Both the position numbers and the translations under genes were made by a program. Shown here piece by piece: positions 18,916 through 29,055 of a DNA stretch of 64,000 bases (within the stretch, counting starts at the first letter, position 1; each line of letters starts with the position of its first letter). The notes beneath the pieces were generated by a model. It saw only the letters and a program-made list of their open reading frames with translations, ran no database searches and had not been told where the DNA came from. Source of the stretch: Ypsolopha sequella (lineage: Eukaryota; Arthropoda; Insecta; Lepidoptera; Ypsolophidae); contig OW203988.1 of the NCBI GenBank assembly GCA_934047225.1, positions 868,001 to 932,000 of the forward strand, in the 5' to 3' direction.

Positions 18916-20502
18916 TTAATATTTTAAGTTAAGCTTCTCACAACAGGAAACGGTCGAAAAACTGGATTGTGACGCAGGGTCGCAGAGCGCACGTAGACGG
19001 ACAGACATACCGTTAGAATCTTTCACGATCACTTGAATTGTACCTAAAAGGCATGTTTCATTACGCTGCGAGTTAGGCTGTAAGTTACATAAAGAAATAT
19101 TATTACTCGCAGTTGGTACGGATTGAGAATCATTAGTCATATGTTCTGTGTTAGTCGCCGATACGGCAGGATCCACCATCCTCGAAGATTGCGTATGTGT
19201 GCGTGGAGACACGGTAATATTTTGACCAAGCGCGGTGTGAGTATTCATCACATTTTGTTTGCGGCACAACATCGAATGGTGTTTACAATTACAATGGCGG
19301 CAATTATAAGACGATTTACAAGCGGAATTGTTATGCGTAATACTTAAACAATTGGTGCAACCGTTATTAGATTTGATGAACTGAAATCTTTTCTCGATAT
19401 CTAGTTTCACAAATTCGGGACACTTATATAAATTATAGTGTTTTAATTGTTTACATAGCGGACAACAATTATTATTGGTCGAAGCGGAGACAAAAGCATG
19501 GGTTGACTTGGTACTGTACCCGGTTTTGTTGTTATTATTATTAACGGAGCGGTTCGGAGCGGGAGCGGTAATTGCGGGTGCAGTGCGGTTCAGTATCTTA
19601 GTTTGTTCCCGTAAAAATGATATTAATTCATCATAATGGGGTAAATCGGAACCACGTTTAAACATTTCAAATGAACGAGCGGTTTCAACATCAAGTTTTT
19701 TAAGGGCCAAATACATAAGGATAAAATCCGAAAGATCTTTAATATTCAGCGATTTTAAACACGAAACAGCGGAACAGAACTTGTCTAAAAACAAGTCCAA
19801 GTTTTTTGAACTAGCGGTAGTTAAAGGGCGAAATTCAAACATTTGATCCAAATAAGTAGTGGCTAAACTACGCGAGTCTTGAAAAGTAGAAACGAGTGTT
19901 TTCCAGATTATGTCGTAGTTAGTTGCGTTCGGTGTGATTCCAGAACAAATCGAAAGTGCCCGGCCAGAAAGTTTACCCATCAGGTATTGTACTCGTTCGT
20001 TGTCGGTCAAGTCCGGATTATCGTGAATCGTGGTTTTAAATGTTTCATAGAATGTTGGCCACATAGTAGCTTCACCAGAAAAACCAACGAGTTCCAGTTT
20101 TGGAAGCTTGATAGTAGGTTTTTTGGGACATTCCATGTCACGTGGAGCTTTAACCTTAGAGTCAGCCGATTTCGAAGAATGTGATAACTTCCGGTTGATG
20201 TATTTGCAATGGGAGTAAAGATCCTCAAAAGCTGACCAACTTTGATAATTTGGTTCAAAATTAGGATTTATCAATACCTCTGTGTCATTAATTTCATCTA
20301 TGATTACATGAATTTCTGAGCGTACAGTATCCAATGTTTCGACATTGGCCATAAACAATTCTGCCGAAGAAACATCCTCTAAAGCGGTTTTAGAAAAGTC
20401 ATAAACTCTCTGAAGGCGATTAAACAATTCTTGTCTTTTATTTTTAAGCTTCTTTAAACTATACGACATCTTTAATTTTGCAGCTTCTGCGGAATTTGGC
20501 AT
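18916..20502 (-). CDS. BEL/Pao gag protein with zinc knuckles and protease start
   Basis: The frame opens further upstream at a TTG, but the first ATG is at 20502 (MPNSAEAAKLKM), giving about 528 residues. The N-terminal half is a helical Gag region (YSLKKLKNKRQELFNRLQRV; WPTFYETFKTTIHDNPDLTD; VQYLMGKLSGRAL) as in BEL/Pao elements. Three zinc knuckles follow an Asn-rich linker: CPLCKQLKHYNLYKC, CTNCLSITHNNSAC and CRHCNCKHHSMLC. Near the end is RALCDPASQSSF, which occupies the place of the catalytic Asp motif of the aspartic protease. The frame stops with UAA at 18916-18918, inside the protease domain, and resumes in the same frame as pol. Gag forms the particle and packages RNA. Confidence 0.9.
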   Translation of the reverse strand: MPNSAEAAKLKMSYSLKKLKNKRQELFNRLQRVYDFSKTALEDVSSAELFMANVETLDTVRSEIHVIIDEINDTEVLINPNFEPNYQSWSAFEDLYSHCKYINRKLSHSSKSADSKVKAPRDMECPKKPTIKLPKLELVGFSGEATMWPTFYETFKTTIHDNPDLTDNERVQYLMGKLSGRALSICSGITPNATNYDIIWKTLVSTFQDSRSLATTYLDQMFEFRPLTTASSKNLDLFLDKFCSAVSCLKSLNIKDLSDFILMYLALKKLDVETARSFEMFKRGSDLPHYDELISFLREQTKILNRTAPAITAPAPNRSVNNNNNKTGYSTKSTHAFVSASTNNNCCPLCKQLKHYNLYKCPEFVKLDIEKRFQFIKSNNGCTNCLSITHNNSACKSSYNCRHCNCKHHSMLCRKQNVMNTHTALGQNITVSPRTHTQSSRMVDPAVSATNTEHMTNDSQSVPTASNNISLCNLQPNSQRNETCLLGTIQVIVKDSNGMSVRLRALCDPASQSSFSTVSCCEKLNLKY

Positions 20503-20989
20503 GTTATATAGTACAAAGTTAGGCAAGTATCAGAACTATCGAAAGTTTTATACTGACTACAACATAGAATAGTGCTAATGAGTTAGAGATAACACGGGCG
20601 GCGGACGAACCTGTGAACGAGTACCTCTCGATAATATTAAGAATTAGCAGGTAGGCAGATAATATTTTCTGTGAAATGATCAAATGGTATAATCGCAGCG
20701 GATAAATTAACAGAATGGCGTATTTCACTGTAGATAATTTATAATTTCCAGTATATAGGAAATGGAATCACTAATATTTTGACGAATGCGGGGTTTTAAT
20801 GCATAGATAATGCAAATAAGAGCGGGAATGCGGGGTAATACTGCGGGCAGAGTGAAAATTAGAGCGGAATTCACGTGTTCTTTAGACAAAGAACATGAAG
20901 ATAGCGGTTGGAAATACCAAAAAATGGTTATAGATCGCAGATCAAAGGGCCTAAAATGGATCTAGATCCGGCTCGAATGGCCAAAAAAA
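20503..20989 (-). other. BEL/Pao 5' leader
   Basis: About 490 bases between 5' LTR and gag ATG, holding the primer site at its upstream end and no long reading frame. Packaging signals would be expected here but cannot be pointed to. Confidence 0.6.
20965..20983 (-). promoter_or_regulatory. Candidate primer binding site
   Basis: Seven T residues after the 5' LTR, the minus strand reads TGGCCATTCGAGCCGGATC. TGG is the complement of a tRNA CCA end, and the following bases closely resemble the complement of the 3' end of insect tRNA-Tyr as I remember it, with a few mismatches. The tRNA identity is inference. Confidence 0.5.
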
Positions 20990-21453
20990 TGAGCACGCGA
21001 TGTGACGGCAGTGCTTTGTATCACCATAGGTTTTAAAAATAGCGGGAAGTGAAGAGAAAATTGGTGAAGATGAAAGATCTGACCTTGGGAAGGAGCTGCA
21101 TGCACCACAAACCACGCTTCGCCTGAGCCACCAAGTCTCTGGTGTTCTCCAAGATGGTTTTCTTCTTCCTCTTCGTGCCTGGTTGCGCTCTTCTCGGCTA
21201 ATCTTCTTCGTAATAGTAATAGATGAAAATGAGGCGCACAGCGGGTGCGATCTCAAAATGGCGGGCGGTAGGGTCTAGGTAGGACCTAGTCGAATGGCAA
21301 TCAGCGTAGACCTCCGGCGTGAAAGGCTTCTGATTGACGACTGATTGATTTGCGTCCAAAACTAAGCGGGTGGAGATGCAGCGAAAATGACAGTTGCAAA
21401 TATTAATTCACAACTACCTCGCAGTATGAGAGCCACAAGAAGTGGCGCGAACA
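20990..21453 (-). mobile_element. 5' LTR of the complete BEL/Pao element
   Basis: Minus strand begins TGTTCGCGCCACTTCTTGTG and ends CGCGTGCTCA. It should contain promoter and polyadenylation signals; no textbook TATA box is obvious. It appears identical to 14620-15083. Confidence 0.95.
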
Positions 21454-21630
21454 ATATGTTTGTTTTTAGATAAGACGGGAATCTCGGTGTACATATAAAC
21501 CCTGACAGGTTTTTGACACACCTTTATGCTATAAAATGTATTTTTTCGGTTATAAAATAAATAAATAAAATTGAACATTTTTGAAGAATTTTTAATAATT
21601 ATCTATTAATAAAAGTTACGCATACCTGGG

Positions 21631-21787
21631 CCCGTAACATAGTGTTTAATCGCGCGCGGCGCCACTAGTTGAATCACAAGTACAAGGAGCGTGACGTACT
21701 GTTTAATCGCAAAAACATCGCGTCACGCTCCTCGCACTTGTGATTCAACTAAGTTGCGTAGCGTGCGATGAAACACTATGCTACGGG
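21631..21787. mobile_element. Foldback MITE, 157 bp
   Basis: CCCGTAACATAGTGTTTAAT at the left pairs with the complement of AAACACTATGCTACGGG at the right. Inner arms (CTAGTTGAATCACAAGTACA / its complement) continue the fold to about 60 bases per side, with AAACATCG at the centre. Arms differ at several positions. No target duplication identified. Confidence 0.75.
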
Positions 21788-22440
21788 TGCAGGTTGACAC
21801 TCAGACATAGTGTCTAAAAGAGAGACAATGTTCATAAAATGTTCATAAATTCCCTTCTCTTTGATTTCCCGAAGGAGAAGACCATTACAACTACAAAATG
21901 AAAGAGCATATTTTTCTTTCTTTCTATCTGTTTCGAGAATATCTGCAAGTCGCGAAAGTTTCGACGTACTCGGTGCGTCCCGCGCGTACACCCCCCTCCC
22001 GTTGAGCTGTCATGTATCACACGTGACGCGAGGGGGGGTAGACACGCATTAGACGATTGGATACCTCGGAATAGGTACCTACTTATATTACGTAGGTTTT
22101 AGGTGGAGAAACTTAATTTTAGTACCAAAGGGAATTGAGTGGATCTAATATTCGATAAGCTTCGCGCGCGACCAACCGAGCCTCTCCATCAAAATACTCA
22201 ATTAGCAACATTATTTAGATTTCCAATTAAGGATGCCTCCATTGGAAGATGTTATTGATCGCGGCAATATTTCCTAGGCCGAGCTGCGATTACTAAATAA
22301 GACCAATAATAATGTTGTAATCACGTCTCAGACCAGGTGGTCCCGGGTTCGCTTCCCGGCTGAGGCTAATAGATGGCAAGCAATGCCCTGTAAATTATTC
22401 AGCTAGAGATCGGTCGCGATATTGCGATCTAACTACGGGT
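21788..22440. other. Non-coding stretch
   Basis: No credible gene. A T-arm-like sequence CCGGGTTCGCTTCCCGG lies at 22347-22363 without a recognisable tRNA around it. Small open frames at 21776-21991 and 21861-22052 show no family features. Confidence 0.4.
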
Positions 22441-22608
22441 AAACATTATTAGGAGTACGGGCCTTACCGTGTTTTGTTTTTATATTTTCCCGAATTTTCG
22501 GCAGAGTTTCATCTGCCATGGTCGCGGGATGACCAGATGAAACTCTGCCAAAAGTTCGGGGAAATATAAAAACCAAACACGTTGAGTCCCATACTCCTAA
22601 TAATGTTT
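22441..22608. mobile_element. Foldback MITE with 75-bp arms
   Basis: AAACATTATTAGGAGTACGG at 22441 pairs with the complement of CCATACTCCTAATAATGTTT ending at 22608. Arms contain CGGCAGAGTTTCATCTG and its exact complement next to an 18-base loop. A few substitutions between arms. No coding sequence or clear target duplication. Confidence 0.8.
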
Positions 22609-22756
22609 AAAATGATCGTGTAAATTAAAAATCTTATTTTACGGGAAAATAAATACTCGTTGATATGTGAAGATCGACTGCACATTCTTTGCGACCCAAA
22701 TTCTAAATGGGAACATGAACTGTCAATCAATAAATATTGTTATTCCACATTTGGAC

Positions 22757-22938
22757 AACGGACATAGAGACAGCCACACAGACATATAGACAGACACACG
22801 GACATATAGACAGACACACGGACATATAGACCGACACACGGACAAATAGACAGACTCACGGACATATAGACAGATACACGGATATATAGACAGACACACG
22901 GATATATAGACAGACACACGGACATATAGAAAGACAGA
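22757..22938 (+). repeat. 20-bp minisatellite, about 9 copies
   Basis: Unit GACATATAGACAGACACACG with substitutions in individual copies (GATATATAGA, CCGACACACG, GACAAATAGA). Open minus-strand frames here are compositional. Confidence 0.9.
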
Positions 22939-23525
22939 AGGTTCCTATCAAAGTCCCGTTTTTCCATGCTGTGACACGGAATCATAAAAAAGCTACATAA
23001 ACTAAATTAAAGTAAAAAACGATTATAGAAATAAATTTCTATGCTTGAACACTTGGCGATTTATCCATCGCAAGAAGATATAAATTAACCCGGTTCAGAG
23101 CACCTCACATCCAGATTTACTTTTCTTTTTGCGTTTCTATACTGCAATGATATAATGTCAATTTAAATTAAAGTATCAATAGTACCCATTTTATTTTTAT
23201 ATTACTTACTATAGACCCACTCAGTCAAAGTTAGTTATATTATAACAGATAGTGACGGCTCCAGTTTATATCCGTGAATGGCGAGCCCGTCACTAGCCCA
23301 TCACTATCCCATCACTAGCTGGCAATTCGGGCCGGTATTTATGTGGTCATTAAGTCAGCACTGAATTTAGCCTCCAGTCGTCGGACGATGGCAAATCACC
23401 AGAACATTATCTGCCAAGTTTGCTCTTCCTTCCGGCAACGGAGCAGGGAGGGGAAAAGGGGGGAGGGTGTCAGAGGCTCAACTTTGTCTGTTTTTACTTC
23501 ATTGACAAGAATGTTGGAACCAGGG
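22939..23525. other. Non-coding stretch
   Basis: No gene recognised. A short local repeat of CATCACTA / CGTCACTA occurs at 23285-23320 and a purine-rich GGGAGGGGAAAAGGGGGGAG at 23448-23467. Confidence 0.4.
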
Positions 23526-23684
23526 GCTCTACCGCGTAATTCTCATTTGTATCAACTTCAAGCAAATGAATGCGAAATTCAACGCGTGCAAAAGAGATGG
23601 CATGTTAGGCGGGCGTCGTCGCACGCACGACAAATTTCAATCTCAAGTTGATGTTGATGAAAATAAGAATTACGCGGTAGACCC
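23526..23684. mobile_element. Foldback MITE, about 159 bp
   Basis: CTCTACCGCGTAATTCTCAT at the left end is matched by ATAAGAATTACGCGGTAGAC on the opposite strand at the right end, with the fold continuing through ATCAACTT. The centre is unique. Superfamily unassigned. Confidence 0.7.
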
Positions 23685-24646
23685 ACAGTATAGTGTCAGA
23701 TAGCACGACCGGCGGGTACCCGGTCTTTCCACCAGTCGTGCAACTGGACAAGATAAAATTAAACAGTGACCTAATTGTAACCTAATAGTTGGTAAAAGGT
23801 TCTGAAGAAAACTTCGAGGTACTATACAATTAAGTTTATTTAATTTTACCAAAACAAAATGTCTAAATTTCACAAGTCAAAAGAAAGGTGTTAACGGAAA
23901 AAATTATCTTAGTTACAAGTTTTTGGCCAAGACCTTCATTTGGCAAATTTCCTGCCAAGACATTACTAAGTCCTTAAGTACCTTTAAATAATTGTGTTAG
24001 GTACCGCCTTAACACCTGGTAGTAATATTACCTTGGAATTAGTATTGCCAAGACATAAATAAACATTTAAGTGATAACTAGGTGGAATTGTTACCGCCTT
24101 ATCCACAGGTAACTAGATTACATGGAATCTTGTGAAAATTACATTAAACAAAAAAAACTTTAAAAGTAACAAAACTTGTAAACAAACAAGGGAAATAATT
24201 TTCTAAATAAAATCTAGCTCAGGGGAGCCGTAGATCCTACAAACAATAAATATTTGTCGTACATACACTTTAAACCAAATCGTCTGGTACACCATTCAGT
24301 TCTACCAGGTAAAAAAAATATTACGGAACATTAAATTTTACAGTTTGGGTTATTCGGTGAAACAGGAAGAAGAATTTACCCTTGAATACTAATAGGACAC
24401 ATAACTATGTGTCCAGAAAACATACCGTCCTAGATATCTTCATTGTGTGTGGATAAAAGTAAAAAAATTCCAACACCTACTTGAATTTTTCCAATAACCA
24501 CCACGGAAATGACCCGACGTCCGCTGCCCCCTTCAAGGTCAACGATCCTCGACCGCGCAGACAAAGGAACTGCTACTGCGTACACCACGCGACGATCATA
24601 ACTCTGCCAGCTGGTCAATCTCGAAAACTGGTAAATCTTGGAAACA
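23685..24646. other. Non-coding stretch
   Basis: AT-rich. Two weakly similar blocks, TACCGCCTTAACACCTGGTA (24003) and TTACCGCCTTATCCACAGGT (24090), may be an old internal duplication. No gene seen. Confidence 0.4.
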
Positions 24647-24760
24647 AGAAGATCTTGAAAAACACGAAGATCTTGAAAAAACACGAAGATCTTGAAAAAA
24701 CACGAAGATCTTGAAAAAACACGAAGGTCTTGAAAAAACACGAAGATCTTGAAAAAACAC
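24647..24760 (+). repeat. 19-bp minisatellite, six copies
   Basis: Unit GAAGATCTTGAAAAAACAC repeats every 19 bases, measured at 24666, 24685 and 24704. Nearly homogeneous, with one GAAGGTC variant near 24724. Confidence 0.93.
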
Positions 24761-25283
24761 CCTGGAATTAGAAGAGAAAAGACAATATTAAAACCTTTAC
24801 CACACGGAACAATGAGAAAAAAATTCCGGTGACTCAAAATACAAAGAAAGCAATACATACCATGCTCTGACGATAGTCAGAACTCCCTCCAACCCGACGA
24901 AAAAATTCCTTTTCAAAAATCAATCCAACGCATATGTAAAATTTATCTGAAATACAAAAACAATATTATAGAACCATTCCACACAAATGAATAACCCAAA
25001 TTTAAAACACAAAACCCACCTAATATAACAAAAACACAACTCCTGTTGGCACATCCGCCATTTTCATTCGCCGTTGAACGCCAACAAATGAAGAAACACT
25101 CAACACAAGTTAACTGTAACATCTCCGGCCGACAAATGAACGAGAACCAAACTCGAGCAATGCAGCAGTCACGCGAGCAACTAATGTCTAATTAAGAGGG
25201 TAAACCGAAATTTAACATCAAGCAAAACTTTTACGACGCGTAACTTTTTGTGATAACCAACCCTACAAAATTTGCAATGCTAC
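24761..25283. other. Non-coding stretch
   Basis: A-rich sequence with no recognisable gene. TGTTGGCACATCCGCCATTT (25044) and TGTAACATCTCCGGCCGAC (25117) look like possible LTR edges, but no partner LTR or coding domain is present. Confidence 0.35.
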
Positions 25284-25960
25284 AATAGCAATGTTAAACC
25301 AGTATAGCAATGTTGGAACCAGTATAGCAATGTTGGAACCAGTATAGCAATGTTGGAACCAGTATAGCAATGGTGGAACCAGTATAGCAATGTTGGAACC
25401 AGTATAGCAATGGTGGAACCAGTATAGCAATGTTGGAACCAGTATAGCAATGTTGGAACCAGTATAGCAATGTTGGAACCAGTATAGCAATGTTGGAACC
25501 AGTATAGCAATGTTGGAACCAGTATAGCAATGGTGGAACCAGTATAGCAATGTTGGAACCAGTATAGCAATGTTGGAACCAGTATAGCAATGTTGGAACC
25601 AGTATAGCAATGTTGGAACCAATATAGCAATGTTGGAACCAGTATAGCAATGTTGGAACCAGTATAGCAATGTTGGAACCAGTATAGCAATGGTGGAACC
25701 AGTATAGCAATGTTGGAACCAGTATAGCAATGTTGGAACCAGTATAGCAATGTTGGAACCAGTATAGCAATGTTGGAACCAGTATAGCAATGGTGGAACC
25801 AGTATAGCAATGGTGGAACCAGTATAGCAATGTTGGAACCAGTATAGCAATGTTGGAACCAGTATAGCAATGTTGGAACCAGTATAGCAATGTTGGAACC
25901 AGTATAGCAATGTTGGAACCAGTATAGCAATGTTGGAACCAGTATAGCAATGTCGGAACC
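25284..25960 (+). repeat. 20-bp minisatellite, about 34 copies
   Basis: Unit AGTATAGCAATGTTGGAACC, with a recurrent variant AATGGTGG instead of AATGTTGG in six or more copies and single AATATAGC and GTCGG variants. The unit has no minus-strand stop in any phase, so all three minus frames stay open for over 200 codons; this is not evidence of a protein. Confidence 0.96.
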
Positions 25961-26164
25961 GTCATACATGTTATTTTACTTATAAAATCTCAAGCAGATC
26001 TTCCTGGGTGTCCCTTACTATAAAGTAAAAATATACTTAAGATACAAATATTGACAAAAGTGTATCAAGAAAGACGGTAAACGATAGGCAGGTGAATAAG
26101 TATCCAAAAGAAAAATTTAACATTCATATAGCTAAGTCATAGTATCTGTGGCTAAGTGGTTTAT

Positions 26165-26730
26165 GTGACGACACTCGAGGAATGTCAAACGTGATGACAG
26201 TCGGGGAATGTCAAACGTGACGACACTCGGGGAATGTCAAACGTGACGACACTCGGGGAATGTCAAACATGACGACACTCGAGGAATAACAAACGTGACG
26301 ACACTCGAGGAATGACAAACGTGACGACACTCGGAGAATTTCAAACGTGACGACACTTGAGGAATGTCGAACTTGACGATACTCGAGAAATGTGAAACGT
26401 GACGACACTCGGGGAATGTCAAACGTGAAGACACTCGGGGAATGTCAAACGTGACGACACTCGAGGAATGTCAAACGTGACGACACTCGAGGAATGTTGA
26501 ACTTGACGACACTCGGGGAATGTCAAACGTGATGACACTCGGGGAATGTCAAACGTGACGACACTCGGGGAATGTCAAACGTGATGACACTCGGGGAATG
26601 TGAAACGTGACGACACTCGGGGAATGTCAAACGTGATGACACTCGGGGAATGACAAACGTGACAACACTCGGGGAATGTCAAACAAGATGACACTCGGAG
26701 AATGTAGAACGTGACGACACTGGGGGAATG
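26165..26730 (+). repeat. 26-bp minisatellite, about 21 copies
   Basis: The unit contains GTGACGACACTCGGGGAATG then TCAAAC. Variants include CTCGAGG, GTGATGAC and TTGAACTTGA, so the array is more diverged than its neighbours. No coding function. Confidence 0.93.
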
Positions 26731-28088
26731 ATATTGGAGGAGCCTATCTATACTCCCAGTACAGATAGATCAATTTGTAGCACCCATAGCCGGAAGCTAC
26801 ATTGCATTCAACGGATGATATGGGGTTCCAAAAAGGCGGACTTGGGTGAATCATAAAATGATTTAAAAGTAGGATAGAGTTAGAGTTTTTTCACGCGTGC
26901 AAAAAAGACGTTATTAGAACATAATCATAATGTGATTCATGCAAAACGGCCTTTTTAGAGGACATGACCCTAATGTAATGTAAACGTGTTATTATTTTAT
27001 GTAAGGGCATTAAACATAGATTCTGTAGCATGCAAGAAAGAGTAACTATTGGGCCAAAGTTTTTTTTATTGGCAAGTTTACAATTATTTCGAAAGATTGT
27101 TTAGTGTAATTAAGAAGCTCTTGTTGCACTGGAAGCCAGCGCTATGTTAATTTGTTATTTCTCAGTACAGCCAAGTGTCGTTATGACACGTAGTCGCGTC
27201 GTGTCACAGTTACAGATGGCGGCACAGCCGGCAGGTCGCATCACAGTAAGAGGTCCCACAAAGGGCGCACGGCACTCTGCAGCACCGACGACGGACCATC
27301 TCACCTGATGAGTCGAGCCTCCGAACTGGAATAATAACTTATGTCGACACGGGTCGCTGACAGCACATCCGTGGAGCTGATATTGTGAAACATTTAGTGA
27401 TGTGATCCGACTGCCCACGGTATTCTCGTAATCTGCTTTAAAATGTAATCTAGAAGTTTAGTTTTCGTAATGATTTTATGAAAGAAACCGCAGTAATAAA
27501 CTTTGTCTCAAGTTTCATGTTCACCTGGAAGGAGTCTATGTAGTAGCCTATGGACATAAAACTTGGCACCCAATAGATCCCAATTCTTTTATTGGCAAAA
27601 CCGACAGTCCTGCATTTATTTTGTACAGAATATGTCCTTTTTTCACATTTTTGTTCTAGGTGGGATAAAATTTAACAAAGTAATTTTGAATTGCATTCTG
27701 CCTACATGTAATTTTTTAATTTCCCTATAAATGTTTACTTTTTACGCACCCTGTAGATAGAAAGATCACATATTATAACAATAAGGTAAACCTTTAGATT
27801 TTATGAATTTCAAAATTTCAAATTCTTCCACATTAGAACAGAAATTTTTCTTAATGTCCCTAAAAATTTTCTAGTTAGCAAATATATACTTACCAATTTT
27901 TTTTCGGTTCCAACCGTTTTGCCCTTGAAAATAAACACCATTTTAGGTGACAATATTAAAAACAAAAGCAGTCAAATAATTTTATTTTTGTAACAGTTGT
28001 GTGCCTTTTAATAATATCTAGATATAATATCAATTTCTACACTATTAGGTTGAGGCTTCCCGTGTGCCACACTATTTTATTATATTAA
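26731..28088. other. Non-coding stretch
   Basis: Low-GC DNA without a supported gene. The open frame on the minus strand at 27155-27418 shows no domain. Ends at the TTAA target of the piggyBac derivative. Confidence 0.4.
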
Positions 28089-29055
28089 CCCTTAACCACT
28101 GACGTACGTATGTGGTACGTCATCGTAATAGTTTTTCGTTCAATACTTAATTTTACGTAGGAATTTCGGCGCATCCTTTTTGGTAGCTTCCTAGTTGCCA
28201 GCAACGTGTGTGCGGCGGGGGAGAGTGTACGCGTAGCATGCTCCTAAGCAGGTAAATTTAACCCCTCGACGTATGAGGTACGTACGTCAGTGTTAATGTG
28301 ACTTTTTTGAAAATACTTATTTATGTTTGTCAGCAGACGAAATGCATCGTAAGTGGTCAAATTTTTCTTCTGGGCCATCTACATCAAAAAATTACGAGTT
28401 CAAGTGAATAATGCCAATAACAAAGAAGTTATCGAACCTTATCTTCGTGAGCCTGACGAATCATCGGCAGATGAAAATGATTCATTCAGTCGGATCGCGA
28501 TGTGTCTTCCGAGGACGAAAATTTTAAGGATGAAGTGGCTCCTGCTCGTGATTCAGAATATTTTGAAAGTGAACAGGCTCTTGCTTGTATATATATATAT
28601 ATATAGTGGATAAATACCCGATAAAGCTGTAAAGCTTGCCGTAAACCGGTCAGTTTGCAGTGCTCTAAGGCAACCTGCAACAACTGCTGTTAAAAAGTGC
28701 CTTTTAGTAAGATTTATGGCGATTGTGATTATTTTCTAATTAAAGCCATCCTTAATAATTAATACAACTCAAAAAAGAAGTTCCTATTGTGACAAAATAT
28801 TTTTGTTTTGATTTTGAAAAAATGTCTATGTTACTTTCATTGCCTCTAAGGTTGTTAATTAATCTATATTTTCCTATGAATATTATAACTGTGATTTTAT
28901 CATCCTTATATCATTTAAATATGTGTTTATAAACTCACTGCAATAATCACCATAGGTACCCTCCATTATTGCATCAGGAGGGTTTCAAAATTAAATACGT
29001 ATCCCGTACGTACGTCAGTGGTAGTGTAACAAAATGACACGTCAGTGGTTAAGGG
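28089..29055 (+). mobile_element. Internally deleted piggyBac-like transposon (967 bp) with TTAA duplications
   Basis: TTAA at 28085-28088 and 29056-29059 flank identical 17-bp terminal inverted repeats CCCTTAACCACTGACGT. TTAA targets with CCCT-type ends define the piggyBac superfamily. Subterminal copies of ACGTACGTCAGTG occur inward at both ends (about 28290 and 29005). Transposase debris is inside (28342-28693). The core of the gene is missing; a TA run at about 28587-28605 lies near the likely junction. Confidence 0.9.
28342..28693 (+). pseudogene. piggyBac transposase remnant: N-terminus joined to C-terminal Cys-rich domain
   Basis: ATG 28342 begins MHRKWSNFSSGPSTSK and stops after 21 codons; other frames continue with acidic text (EPDESSADENDSF, then SSEDENFKDE), typical of piggyBac transposase N-termini. 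The other end is clear: 28628-28693 encodes CKACRKPVSLQCSKATCNNC then C and TAA, the cross-braced zinc-binding C-terminus of these transposases. The DDD catalytic core is absent, so the protein cannot transpose; the ends could still be mobilised by a full-length relative. Confidence 0.8.

Larger units (their letters stand above)
14620..21453 (-). mobile_element. Complete, recently inserted BEL/Pao retrotransposon (6,834 bp)
   Basis: Two 464-bp LTRs (14620-15083 and 20990-21453) bound the element and look identical base for base. The flanks carry a perfect 5-bp target duplication ATATG (14615-14619 and 21454-21458), the length typical of BEL/Pao. Inside, on the minus strand, lie a tRNA-like primer site, leader, gag, pol and a G-rich tract before the 3' LTR. 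LTRs are made identical at integration, so identity implies a very young insertion. The only visible flaw is one in-frame UAA between gag and pol. Confidence 0.95.

Noticed and set aside
21776..21991. 71-codon minus-strand frame beside a MITE
   Set aside because: Starts or ends in repeat sequence and shows no family feature.
22330..22372. T-arm-like CCGGGTTCGCTTCCCGG suggesting a tRNA
   Set aside because: No matching acceptor, D or anticodon arms at the right spacing; at most a SINE fragment.
24890..25140. Possible LTR edges (TGTTGGCACATCC, TGTAACATCTCC)
   Set aside because: No partner LTR, primer site or coding domain nearby.
25263..25969. Three overlapping minus-strand open frames over 200 codons
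   Set aside because: All three arise from a 20-bp unit with no minus-strand stop in any phase; a real gene would favour one frame.
27155..27418. 87-codon minus-strand frame
   Set aside because: No recognisable motif, no regulatory context; length expected by chance.
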